Counted from the stretch's first letter, positions 7,261 through 15,505 are shown. The stretch: 26,488 nt of DNA from SIG653 sp964509125 (GCA_964509125.1 CAZDVZ010000027.1:1-26488), one strand, 5' to 3'. Made by a program: numbers and translations. Notes: generated from the letters alone by a model not told the origin.

Positions 7261-8061
7261 TTATGCTTTTTTATTTTTGAATAACTTTTTCAAGAAAATT
7301 GAGATCAAAAGGACGGCGTACGCTGCAATAGAGAATCCTAATATATAAATGACCAAAGATACGGGAAACGGCACAAGAGGCTGTATCAAAGAATATACAG
7401 GGAGCGAAGGCTCGCAATGGGGACTTACGAAAAACATATTAAAATCTTCTGCTTTCAAAAGCCCGCTGAAATAAGCAATTTCGTTCATGAACACGGCTGC
7501 CATAACAGCGATTCCAAAAACGGGAATAGCTTTTAAAATGGTTTTATGTTCTGATTTAACATAATTACTGTACAGTAAGAAAATACCTATGGATATCATA
7601 GAGCCGTGGCATATCATTGTTTGAATGTTTATCCCGATGGTGGAAATAAAAACTGTGCTTGGATAGAACATAACTCCGGCACCGGCAAACAGCGCAAATG
7701 TGGCAAGATATGCGCAAAGTGATTGGTGAACACGTTTATTTTTAATTAAAGCGGCAAGAAGTCCTACATACATCGGGGTTGAACAAAATTGAAAAGGGAA
7801 GGCGTACCATTGATAGTCAAACGTGATTTTTTCTCCGTCATATGTAAAACTAAAATTAAATTGCTTGTAAATTTCCAGAATGATTACTATAACTGAAGTT
7901 ATAAGTAAAATCCTTCTTACGGTTTTTTCGCTTGGATTCTTGAAGAAAAAACAAAACAATAATGCACAAACAAGTGAAAGCGCAAAAAATAATAAATGAA
8001 ACCATTCATACATTTCGGGCGTTTCCATTTCGCTGTCGAGAAATCGGATTATTTTACCCAT
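7261..8061 (-). CDS. TIGR02206/YwaF-family integral membrane protein (TMEM164-like)
   Basis: A 266-residue multi-pass membrane protein with about seven hydrophobic segments. After a short N-terminus (EMYEWFHLLFFALSL) come the signatures of the YwaF family: PFQFCSTPMYVGL, then an Asn/Ser/Thr-rich loop and TMICHGSMISIGIFLL, then NEIAYF and a FVSPHCEPSLP loop. The paired Cys and His positions match those proposed as acyl-transfer residues in the eukaryotic relative TMEM164. Whether bacterial members share that activity is not known to me, so this is only analogy. GGAAAC lies before the start on this strand. It is divergent from mntP, with its own promoter. Confidence 0.85.
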   Translation of the reverse strand: MGKIIRFLDSEMETPEMYEWFHLLFFALSLVCALLFCFFFKNPSEKTVRRILLITSVIVIILEIYKQFNFSFTYDGEKITFDYQWYAFPFQFCSTPMYVGLLAALIKNKRVHQSLCAYLATFALFAGAGVMFYPSTVFISTIGINIQTMICHGSMISIGIFLLYSNYVKSEHKTILKAIPVFGIAVMAAVFMNEIAYFSGLLKAEDFNMFFVSPHCEPSLPVYSLIQPLVPFPVSLVIYILGFSIAAYAVLLISIFLKKLFKNKKA

Positions 8062-8156
8062 AAATGTTTCCTTTCGTTTGCCTTCTTTACAAATAAAAAA
8101 TAGATTAAAATTTTATCATCATTTTATGTTTGTGAATGTATTTATAGCATACGGTT

Positions 8157-8185
8157 ATTGTATCATAATAATGTTTTGAATTCAA
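8157..8185 (-). promoter_or_regulatory. Sigma-A promoter for the YwaF-family gene
   Basis: On the reverse strand TTGAAT (8180-8185) and TACAAT (8157-8162) are separated by 17 bases, pointing to the gene starting at 8061 and implying a leader of about 90 bases. Confidence 0.65.
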
Positions 8186-8276
8186 GAATTAAAATGTAGA
8201 TTATCAGGTTAAAAATAACATAAATTCGTAAAGACGAGCATACTGTATGTTTTGGAAACAAAAATCGAAAGACATC

Positions 8277-8305
8277 TTGACTTTTCCATTTAAATGTGAT
8301 AGAAT
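8277..8305 (+). promoter_or_regulatory. Sigma-A promoter for the riboswitch-mntP transcript
   Basis: TTGACT (8277-8282), 17 bases, TAGAAT (8300-8305). The predicted transcription start near 8312 coincides with the 5' edge of the riboswitch aptamer. Confidence 0.85.
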
Positions 8306-8310
8306 GACAG

Positions 8311-8430
8311 AACGAATGAGGGAGTAGCGAGCGTGTGCTGCGCGTAGCAAGTCAACATACTGACCGAAGGTCTGGCTTGTTTTAAATTGCGAGACTCATG
8401 TATGGCACATCTGTACATGGAGTCTTTAGT
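8311..8430 (+). ncRNA. yybP-ykoY manganese-sensing riboswitch
   Basis: The leader of mntP carries the conserved aptamer blocks in order: GAGGGAGTAGC (8319-8329), a variable hairpin, GTCAACATACTGACCGAAGG (8351-8370), TCTGGC, then GCGAGACT (8389-8396). These are the hallmark internal-loop sequences of the yybP-ykoY class, which binds Mn(II) and generally switches on exporters of the metal. The 3' part can also fold GACTCATGTA against TACATGGAGTC. The downstream gene is a manganese exporter, which fits the class exactly. Confidence 0.95.
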
Positions 8431-8444
8431 TTTATTTATGGTTT

Positions 8445-8476
8445 CCGAGTACATATGTGCTCGGAATTTTTATTTT
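8445..8476 (+). terminator. Expression-platform terminator of the manganese riboswitch
   Basis: Inverted repeat CCGAGTACAT (8445-8454) / ATGTGCTCGG (8455-8464) with one G-T pair, followed by TTTTTATTTT, lies between the aptamer and the mntP ribosome binding site. It is probably an attenuator that forms when Mn(II) is low. Confidence 0.75.
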
Positions 8477-8490
8477 AAGAGGTAGAAACA

Positions 8491-9075
8491 ATGTTTAATT
8501 TCGAATTTTTCAGCAGAAGCGTACTTCTTGGAGTATCTCTTGCAATGGATGCTTTTTCTGTTTCCCTTGCTAATGGTTTGAATGAGCCATGCATGAAAAA
8601 GGGGCGGATGAGCAAAATTGCAGGGATTTTTTCATTCTTTCAGTTTGCGATGCCGATGCTGGGATGGGTGTGTGTTTTCGGTTTAGCGAAAATGTTCGGT
8701 GCGTTTGAAAAATATATACCATGGATAGCTTTGTTCTTGCTTTGTTTTATAGGCGGAAAAATGATTTTCGAGGGTATAAAAAACAAAGAATGTGACGAAG
8801 AAAAGGTATCTGTCAGTTTCTCAGCTTTAATTTTGCAAGGTGTTGCAACATCTATTGATGCTTTATCTGTAGGTTTTACCATATCTGAGTATGATCTTGT
8901 AAAAGCGTTTGCCGCCTGCGTTATTATTGCCATTGTCACCTTTTTTATCTGCATGGGCGGACTTGCCATAGGAAAAAAGTTTGGTACAAAACTTTCGGGT
9001 TTTGCCGGTATATTGGGTGGAGTTATCCTTATAGCCATCGGTATAGAAATATTTTTGAAGGGAATATTGGCATAA
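8491..9075 (+). CDS. mntP: Manganese efflux pump MntP
   Basis: A 194-residue, six-helix membrane protein with the internal duplication of the MntP (DUF204) family. The paired motifs SLAMDAFSVSLANG (near the N-terminus) and VATSIDALSVGF (middle) carry the conserved membrane Asp residues needed for Mn(II) export. It would export Mn(II) from the cytoplasm to avoid toxicity. AAGAGGT precedes the ATG. The preceding yybP-ykoY riboswitch independently supports the assignment and indicates induction by manganese. Length and topology are normal for the family. Confidence 0.97.
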   Translation: MFNFEFFSRSVLLGVSLAMDAFSVSLANGLNEPCMKKGRMSKIAGIFSFFQFAMPMLGWVCVFGLAKMFGAFEKYIPWIALFLLCFIGGKMIFEGIKNKECDEEKVSVSFSALILQGVATSIDALSVGFTISEYDLVKAFAACVIIAIVTFFICMGGLAIGKKFGTKLSGFAGILGGVILIAIGIEIFLKGILA

Positions 9076-9148
9076 TATCACAAATAATAAACAAATAAAA
9101 ATTCATAAAGATTTTACAAAAAAGTGAAAATATAGTCATTTGGTATTA

Positions 9149-9178
9149 TTGACAAAAGCACGTTTGATGTGTTAACAT
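9149..9178 (+). promoter_or_regulatory. Likely sigma-A promoter for the dockerin protein gene
   Basis: TTGACA (9149-9154) followed after 18 bases by TAACAT (9173-9178), about 40 bases before the start codon. The -10 is weaker than consensus. Confidence 0.65.
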
Positions 9179-9219
9179 GTTTTTGTAAAAAACAGACAAA
9201 ATTCTGGTGAGGTGAAAAA

Positions 9220-11736
9220 ATGACTGAATATTGCAAAAATAAGCTTTTGTCTTTAATTTTAGCTATTATTTTATGTGTTTCTGCCTTTGCATCGGTTTCT
9301 GCTGCCGCGGAAGATGTTTCTGTTTTGGAAGAGGGCGTAAATGTAGCGAATATTGGTGCAACTCAAAATCAACTTAATATGGTTGCCAGGGCCGATTATA
9401 TGTATGGTATTACATGGGTGGCTCAGCAAACCGTTGCAGGCTGGTCCGGTACGTTTTATAAAGGGAATACATATCGTATCCCGTATGGACAACCGATCAA
9501 TTCGGGAAAATATATTGGATATGGCGCAACGGTAGAAGAATTTTTGACTGCCGCTGCCACTGCGGGAAGTATTTTCTATACTACTCCGTCATATTACACG
9601 GGAACGAAAGCTCCGTATTACGTAACAGATTGTTCTTCGTTTGTTTCTTGGGTATGGGGCATAAGCAGAACAACGACATATTTTATTCCAAACTATACTA
9701 CGAAAATAGGTGCTGTTACTGTTAGTAACGCAACGTATTCTTTGCAGCTTGGTGATGCTCTTAATAGCGATGCTCATGTTGTTATGGTTACGGGTTTGGA
9801 GTACAACTCCAACGGTGCAATCTCTCAAATTGAGATAACGGAGCAAACTCCTCCGCAAATGAAGAGAAGTTATTATACACCGTCACAGCTTTATAATAAG
9901 TATTATGCTTATGCTATTTACAGATATTATGGTACGGTTCCTACGGCACCCGGCTATTTGGGGAATACGCTTGAAGGACAATCTCCCATATATTTGGGCG
10001 AAAATTTTGACGGCTTTATAAAACATTCCGCAACTGGAAATCTTGTAAGTGAGATTGACGGTTATTTATATTCCGATTCTCCCAATTATGTGGAAAATCA
10101 AAGATGGCATTTTGTATATAATGCAGATGACGGATCATATTCCATCCTTAACGATGCGAAGAATCAGTGGATCGATGTTCCTTATGCGAATTATGAAAAC
10201 AATACACATTTGTGGTTGTGTGACTATAACGGAGGAACTCCGCAGAGATTTTATTTGTACTTTATAGACGGATATTTTTATTTTCGCACTGTAGGATCAG
10301 GCAAGGTGTTTGATTTAAACGGATATAACAATCAGCTTGAACTTTGCGGCGAGGATACGGGAACAACCGACGCGGCGCACAACGCAAGATCTTTTGAGAT
10401 TTTGAAAATAAACAATGATTACAGTCATTGGTATTATAATTTGGGCACAAATAATTCTGTTTTCATCAGAAATAACGCATCGGGAAAATTGATGACCGTG
10501 TCGGGCAACTCTGTTATTTTTTCAGATCCCACATATGGCGAAGAACAAAGATGGATCATGTCTCAAAGAGATGACGGATCTTATGAGTTTAAATCAGTCT
10601 CCACAGGGCTTTACCTTGATGTGCTTTATGGCGGACTTGTTGCGGGAACTACTGTTGACGTTTGCGCATGGAACGGACTTCGTCCACAAGGATTTTATGT
10701 TCTTCCAAACGAACAGTGGGAAGGTAACTACTATTTAAAACCTTGTTATTCTAACACTGTATGTCATATGGATGCTTCCGGTCTTGATCTTACTTTGCAA
10801 GCCTTGAATAAAAACGATACATCTTCCATAAATGCGCAAACCTTTGAGGTAATTATGGATGGTATTTATCACAATTCTATCCAGCCAACATATTTGGGCG
10901 ATTCTTTTGACGGATATCTTACAGGCAAATATTCCGGCAACACTTTAACGGATGTTGACGGTGTTACTCTTGAAGCAAGGCCGACAACATATGCGGACAA
11001 TCAGCTTTTCCATTTCGAATACGATAGCAGTACTCTTACATATAAAATTACAGGTAATTCCGGAAATTGTATAGATGTAACATATACATACTACACCGAC
11101 GAAAGTGCGATGGGAATGTATCCTGATAACGGTTGGGTGGCTCAAAAATTCCGTTTTTACCAAGTTGACGGTTACTTATATATGAGTCCATTCTATACAA
11201 ACCGATTGGTGGATGTTAACAACTACAATAATACCACTGTTCAGCTTTACGGCATTGATATGGCGGATTATAGGGCGTTTAAGTTAACTAAAAAGGAAAC
11301 TTCTGCGGAAACTGAACTTGTGCTTAAATCAGATTCCAAATTATTAAAAGACGGAACGGATCTTTCAAAGGTTGTATCGGGTGATGTTGCTTCGGTCGTG
11401 CTTTCGCAGTTTGACAATACGGATATTCAGGTTTGTGACGTAGACGGCAACACTGTTGACGGTGCGGTTGCTGTTGGAACGGGATATACTGTAAACCTTT
11501 TGGCAGGCGGAGCGGTTATTGACTCTGTTGTTATTATCATAAGCGGAGATGTTACGGGTGAAGGCGTTGTGGACGCTACGGACTATCTCAGAATAAAAAG
11601 TAATTTCCTTGGCTCGTTCAATTTTGAAACCGCTTTTGGAAAAGCGGCAGATGTAGACGGGAACGGAATTATAGATTCTACAGATTACCTGAGAGTAAAG
11701 GCACACTTTTTGGGCACATACAATTTGTATGATTGA
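9220..11736 (+). CDS. Secreted dockerin protein: cysteine-peptidase-like domain, beta-trefoil modules, type I dockerin
   Basis: An 838-residue secreted protein. The signal peptide covers about residues 1-29 (LLSLILAIILCVSAFASVSA). Residues about 50-235 look like an NlpC/P60- or CHAP-type papain-fold domain: TDCSSFVSWVWG supplies a candidate nucleophile Cys138, SDAHVVMVTG a candidate His186, and EITEQ a third polar residue. Residues about 250-690 form repeated ricin-like beta-trefoil units with QxW/QxF variants (NQRWHF, PQRFYL, EQRWIM, PQGFYV, AQKFRF). After a linker, residues 775-838 are a type I dockerin with two calcium loops: GDVTGEGVVDATDYLRIKSN and ADVDGNGIIDSTDYLRVKAH. The dockerin should dock onto a cohesin-bearing scaffold. 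The likely job is peptidoglycan or glycoprotein processing while attached to a cellulosome-like complex; substrate unknown. GAGGTGA precedes the ATG and a strong terminator follows. Confidence 0.88.
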   Translation: MTEYCKNKLLSLILAIILCVSAFASVSAAAEDVSVLEEGVNVANIGATQNQLNMVARADYMYGITWVAQQTVAGWSGTFYKGNTYRIPYGQPINSGKYIGYGATVEEFLTAAATAGSIFYTTPSYYTGTKAPYYVTDCSSFVSWVWGISRTTTYFIPNYTTKIGAVTVSNATYSLQLGDALNSDAHVVMVTGLEYNSNGAISQIEITEQTPPQMKRSYYTPSQLYNKYYAYAIYRYYGTVPTAPGYLGNTLEGQSPIYLGENFDGFIKHSATGNLVSEIDGYLYSDSPNYVENQRWHFVYNADDGSYSILNDAKNQWIDVPYANYENNTHLWLCDYNGGTPQRFYLYFIDGYFYFRTVGSGKVFDLNGYNNQLELCGEDTGTTDAAHNARSFEILKINNDYSHWYYNLGTNNSVFIRNNASGKLMTVSGNSVIFSDPTYGEEQRWIMSQRDDGSYEFKSVSTGLYLDVLYGGLVAGTTVDVCAWNGLRPQGFYVLPNEQWEGNYYLKPCYSNTVCHMDASGLDLTLQALNKNDTSSINAQTFEVIMDGIYHNSIQPTYLGDSFDGYLTGKYSGNTLTDVDGVTLEARPTTYADNQLFHFEYDSSTLTYKITGNSGNCIDVTYTYYTDESAMGMYPDNGWVAQKFRFYQVDGYLYMSPFYTNRLVDVNNYNNTTVQLYGIDMADYRAFKLTKKETSAETELVLKSDSKLLKDGTDLSKVVSGDVASVVLSQFDNTDIQVCDVDGNTVDGAVAVGTGYTVNLLAGGAVIDSVVIIISGDVTGEGVVDATDYLRIKSNFLGSFNFETAFGKAADVDGNGIIDSTDYLRVKAHFLGTYNLYD

Positions 11737-11752
11737 AATTCAGACCTTTTTC

Positions 11753-11783
11753 CGCACCCCTCAATATGAGGGGTGCGCTTTTT
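11753..11783 (+). terminator. Rho-independent terminator after the dockerin gene
   Basis: Perfect 11-base stem CGCACCCCTCA (11753-11763) / TGAGGGGTGCG (11767-11777), three-base loop, then CTTTTTAATTT. Confidence 0.95.
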
Positions 11784-11846
11784 AATTTATATTTAAGAAT
11801 TATCTCTTAAAATCTCGTTGAACTAAAAAAAGTTGGATGGTGACGC

Positions 11847-13610
11847 ATGAAGAAATATAAACCGTTATTTATAACCGCCGCGGTTGTTGTGGCGATTCTT
11901 GTGGGAATTGGCGCGCTTTTTCTGTGCAAAAGCTTTTTTGGCACGGAAGAAACCGAGCTTTCTGTCTCAGAGGTGGATTTTTCTCAAATAGACAGAAATA
12001 TGTTTACGGAACGTGATATTGAAGGGGGTTATGATGCTTCCAACATCGTTGAGGTGGAGCTTCAAGGATCTTCTGCTCAATGCGATTCAGATAATGTTAC
12101 CGTTTCGGGCGGAGTTGTTACAATTAACAATGGCGGCACGTATTTTTTTTCCGGCACCCTTGACGACGGTATGATAATGGTTGACGCTCCCAATAGCGAA
12201 AAGGTGCAAATAGTGCTAAACGGCGTAGACATAACTTCTTCATCCTCCGCTCCTGTTTATGTCCTCAATGCAAATAAGGTTTTTCTGACACTTGAGGGTG
12301 GAACTGATAATAAGCTTTCAAACGGAGGTGCTTTTGTTGCGGTAGATGAAAATAATATTGACGGTACCGTTTTTTCAAAACAGGATCTTACAATAAACGG
12401 CAATGGTAGTCTTACGGTAAACTCGCCTGTAGGACATGGTATTGTTTGTAAGGATGATCTTGTGGTTTCGGGTGGTGTTCTTAATATAGAGGCATCGTTT
12501 CATGGACTTGATGTCAATAACAGTATTAGGATAACTAACGCAGAAATAATGATAAAAGCAGGAAAGGATGGTATACACTCCGAACTTGAAGGAGATAATT
12601 TTGCAAATGGATATGTTTTTGTTAAAGATGGTACGTTTAATATAACCGCCGAAGGCGACGGTGTAAGTGCGGGTTCCTATGTGATAATAGAAAATGGCGG
12701 TTTCCAAATTGTAGCAGGTGGAGGTTATCAAAATGGTACAAAAGCTTCTTCTGAAAGTTATGGCGGCAACGGGGGAAAAAAGAATTCCCGTCAGCCTAAT
12801 ACTACAACGGAAGAAAACAGCGTTAGCATGAAAGGAATTAAAGCGGAAAACAACATTCTTATTGAAAACGGAAAATTTGACATTAATTCAGCCGACGATG
12901 CCATTCATTCAAATGCTTCTGTTGTAATCGAAGGGGGAATATATAATATATCTACCGGTGATGATGCTGTTCACGGAGAAAATACTCTAACTGTATCAAA
13001 CGGTGAAATGAATGTTGTCACTTCCTATGAGGGACTTGAAGCTTTAAAAATATACGTAAACGGCGGAGATATCGTTTTGAATTGCTCTGACGACGGTTTG
13101 AACGCCGCAGGCGGCGTTGACCAAAGTGGAAATATGGGTGGCAGAGACGGAATGTTTTCCCCAAAAAGCAGTAGCGGAAACGGTGTTGTAGAAATTTTAG
13201 GCGGAAACTTGACCGTGTATTCGGGCGGTGATGGTTTGGATTCCAACGGAAGCCTTTCCATAAAAGGCGGCTATATCTATGTTGCAAACCCAAAATCGGG
13301 AGATACTTCTGTTCTTGATACGGACGGGGACGCAATTATAACAGGTGGTACACTTATTAGCACAGGTGCCTCTACAATGCAGACGCAAGGTTTTGATTCA
13401 TCGTCCGCTCAAGGCTTCGTTTTGAAAGAGGTTGGGAACCAACCGGCGGGAAGCGATATTACCCTAAAGGATGAAAGCGGGAACACGGTCGTTTCTTACA
13501 AGTCGGAATATGACCTTGTTTTAGTAATAATAAGTCATCCCGATATAAAAAGTGGTGAAAAATATACTCTTACCGTAGGCTCGTACAGCGATACCGTTAA
13601 AGCAAAATAA
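11847..13610 (+). CDS. Cthe_2159-like carbohydrate-binding beta-helix protein, membrane-anchored
   Basis: A 587-residue protein with an N-terminal hydrophobic anchor (ITAAVVVAILVGIGALFLC); the Cys is not in a good lipobox, so a signal anchor is more likely than a lipoprotein. The rest matches the Cthe_2159 (DUF4353) family: an opening strand region (SNIVEVELQGSSAQC, VTVSGGVVTINNGGTYFFSG), VQIVLNGVDITSSSSAPVYV, then repeated GxDGIHS, EGDGVSAG, ADDAIHSNASV, GDDAVHGE and SDDGLNAAGG turns of a parallel beta-helix with Asp-rich, probably calcium-binding loops. The founding Clostridium thermocellum protein binds cellulose and pectic polymers without obvious lyase activity, which is established family knowledge. 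A Gly/Ser/Asn-rich insertion (about residues 291-325) interrupts the helix. GGATGGTGA precedes the start. It lies between a dockerin gene and a receptor-kinase-like gene, each separated by terminators. Confidence 0.9.
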   Translation: MKKYKPLFITAAVVVAILVGIGALFLCKSFFGTEETELSVSEVDFSQIDRNMFTERDIEGGYDASNIVEVELQGSSAQCDSDNVTVSGGVVTINNGGTYFFSGTLDDGMIMVDAPNSEKVQIVLNGVDITSSSSAPVYVLNANKVFLTLEGGTDNKLSNGGAFVAVDENNIDGTVFSKQDLTINGNGSLTVNSPVGHGIVCKDDLVVSGGVLNIEASFHGLDVNNSIRITNAEIMIKAGKDGIHSELEGDNFANGYVFVKDGTFNITAEGDGVSAGSYVIIENGGFQIVAGGGYQNGTKASSESYGGNGGKKNSRQPNTTTEENSVSMKGIKAENNILIENGKFDINSADDAIHSNASVVIEGGIYNISTGDDAVHGENTLTVSNGEMNVVTSYEGLEALKIYVNGGDIVLNCSDDGLNAAGGVDQSGNMGGRDGMFSPKSSSGNGVVEILGGNLTVYSGGDGLDSNGSLSIKGGYIYVANPKSGDTSVLDTDGDAIITGGTLISTGASTMQTQGFDSSSAQGFVLKEVGNQPAGSDITLKDESGNTVVSYKSEYDLVLVIISHPDIKSGEKYTLTVGSYSDTVKAK

Positions 13611-13622
13611 GATTTAATATTT

Positions 13623-13667
13623 AAAGACTCTCAAAATGAATTGTGACGATTAGAGAGTCTTTTTTTC
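13623..13667 (+). terminator. Rho-independent terminator after the Cthe_2159-like gene
   Basis: Perfect 10-base stem AAAGACTCTC (13623-13632) / GAGAGTCTTT (13653-13662) followed by a T-run. The next promoter's -35 box begins right after it. Confidence 0.9.
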
Positions 13668-13696
13668 TTGACATATGATAGGGTGTTTGGTATAAT
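13668..13696 (+). promoter_or_regulatory. Consensus sigma-A promoter for the receptor pseudokinase gene
   Basis: TTGACA (13668-13673), 17 bases, TATAAT (13691-13696), both perfect. The predicted transcript start near 13703 leaves a leader of only about 24 bases before the ATG at 13727. Confidence 0.95.
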
Positions 13697-13726
13697 GCAT
13701 ATACTAAATAGAAGATGGAGAATAGT

Positions 13727-15505
13727 ATGGAACACCCTGTTTTTATGCCCGGATGGGAGACGGTAAGTCTTTTGGGCGAAAGTGCAAACAGTAAAGTTTA
13801 CAAAATAAAAAATTGCGAAAACGGTGAGATTTTTGCTCTCAAAGTGATAAATATATCATTTGATCAAGACAGCCGTGATGAAGAACTTGTTAAACAAGAG
13901 TTGTTAGAGAAAGCAAATAGGATAGTAAACAACTATAAAGTTTTAGCGCGGTTTAACGGTTGTTCTCAAATTGTAGTTCCCAAAGAACAGAAAATCGTAT
14001 TAAAAAGTTCACGCTCTGCTTTGGTTCTTGTTTCAATGGAATTATTGGAAACATTGCCGAGAATATGTTTAAAAAATGATTTTGATGAAAAAAGAATCAT
14101 CAAGTTGGGAATAGATATTTGTAAAGCCCTTGAATGTTTTCAAAGCCAACAAATGATACACAAAAACATAAAGCTTCAAAATATTCTGTGCGATGCAAAC
14201 GGAAATTTTAAATTGAGCGATTTTGGAATAAATTTTGCTCAAAATAATATAATGTCGTTTTCATATGCTTCTCCTCAAGTTTATCAAAATAAAAACGTAG
14301 ACCTAACAACGGATATATATTCTTTGGGGCTTATTTTATATTGGCTTGCAAACGAAAGGAGACATCCGTTCGTTCCTCTTCCACCTCGTGTGCCAACCCC
14401 AAAAGAAAACATCTCTGCGCATGAACGCAGATTTAACGGAGAAACTATTCCGGCTCCTTGCGGTTGTAGCGAAGAGTTAAAATCAATAATTTTAAAAGCG
14501 TGTTCTTATACTCCGGAAGGCAGATACCAAAGCGCAACAGAGTTTAGAGAAGCTTTAGAGGCATTGCAAGAAAATGCTGTGCTTCCCGTTGGCGGTGCGG
14601 TAGAGGCAGGTTGTAAAAAAGAAGCAGAAGAAAAAAATGTTGCTTCTTTAGATGAAACCGTGTTGTTGGAGGATGCGCCAAATGTCGATTTAAGCGCAAC
14701 TTCAAATGGTGGAGAAAATCAATCTTTTCCAAAAGCAAAAAAGAGCAAAAAAGGGTTGATCGTCGTTGTGATTATTTTGCTTTTGGCAGCCATTGCGGCG
14801 GGAGTTTTCATTTTCTTCTATTTTTCTGGCTCAACATCAAATAAAAACGCCGATTCTTCTTTCGATGAAACTTTAAGCTCATCTTCTGATGATAGCACGT
14901 ACGAAGAAGTGAGTATATATGAAGAACATGAAATTCATCTTCCGGTGGAAAATAAAAACTCAATTGATGTAACACAGCTTGTTTTTAACGCGACAAGCGG
15001 TGAAAAAAACGCTACGGCTTTTTGGTTTGTTACTTATGAAGATGAAGGCTTAAGTATCTCCGTTTATGTTGCCGATGAAGTGACAATGAATAATGACGGT
15101 GTCGAATTTGTTTTGGGAATGGTTTCATCTTCTTCCTCGTTTGTTGACGGAAAAGCGTTAAAATGTGTTGCCACTGCTGATGGAAATATCAACACAAAAA
15201 TGTATGAAAACGGATCATTTTCCAAAGATGTAAATATAACATTATATGTTGAAGGTTGGCAAGATGACGTTGATTTTTATCAGGGCTATGTTGTGAATGT
15301 AAAAGTTCCGTATGATGTTTTTGAGGTGAGCGCCGAAGAGGCGTATTCAAATCTTGCCATCGCGCCGGCACTGATAAACAATAATGGGGAAGGTGCGGTG
15401 ATGAAATATACCACTTTGTTATCTTGCGATGCAAACTCAATGAACGGACTTGTCAAAATAGCAGATGATAATTTGTTTGAAGTTAACCCTTTTAAAAATA
15501 ACTGA
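13727..15505 (+). CDS. Transmembrane receptor with predicted pseudokinase domain and extracellular CBM9/DOMON-like domain
   Basis: A 592-residue protein. ATG 13727 is preferred over ATG 13715 because GGAG (13717-13720) then sits six bases upstream. Residues 10-280 form a Hanks-type Ser/Thr kinase fold: degenerate glycine loop (LLGESANSKVYKI), the FALK lysine K39, catalytic-loop equivalent HKNIKLQN (145-152), DFG (165-167), SPQ in place of APE, TDIYSLG, and the closing EGRYQSATEF. The catalytic Asp of HRD is Asn147, the activation segment is very short and the glycine loop keeps one glycine, so I predict little or no kinase activity. A charged linker contains DETVLL. One membrane helix spans about 343-367. 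Outside, a Ser/Asp linker leads to a beta domain (about 412-580) closely similar to residues 85-250 of the lipoprotein at 21888-23294. PASTA repeats typical of PrkC-type kinases are absent. Function is inferred: surface sensing or scaffolding. Confidence 0.85.
   Translation: MEHPVFMPGWETVSLLGESANSKVYKIKNCENGEIFALKVINISFDQDSRDEELVKQELLEKANRIVNNYKVLARFNGCSQIVVPKEQKIVLKSSRSALVLVSMELLETLPRICLKNDFDEKRIIKLGIDICKALECFQSQQMIHKNIKLQNILCDANGNFKLSDFGINFAQNNIMSFSYASPQVYQNKNVDLTTDIYSLGLILYWLANERRHPFVPLPPRVPTPKENISAHERRFNGETIPAPCGCSEELKSIILKACSYTPEGRYQSATEFREALEALQENAVLPVGGAVEAGCKKEAEEKNVASLDETVLLEDAPNVDLSATSNGGENQSFPKAKKSKKGLIVVVIILLLAAIAAGVFIFFYFSGSTSNKNADSSFDETLSSSSDDSTYEEVSIYEEHEIHLPVENKNSIDVTQLVFNATSGEKNATAFWFVTYEDEGLSISVYVADEVTMNNDGVEFVLGMVSSSSSFVDGKALKCVATADGNINTKMYENGSFSKDVNITLYVEGWQDDVDFYQGYVVNVKVPYDVFEVSAEEAYSNLAIAPALINNNGEGAVMKYTTLLSCDANSMNGLVKIADDNLFEVNPFKNN

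Noticed and set aside
8311..8490. A small coding gene in the mntP leader
   Set aside because: No frame with a ribosome site is present, and the conserved blocks are explained by the manganese riboswitch.
13715..13729. Alternative start of the receptor gene at ATG 13715
   Set aside because: It would lie about 12 bases from the predicted transcript start with no ribosome site. ATG 13727 has GGAG six bases upstream.
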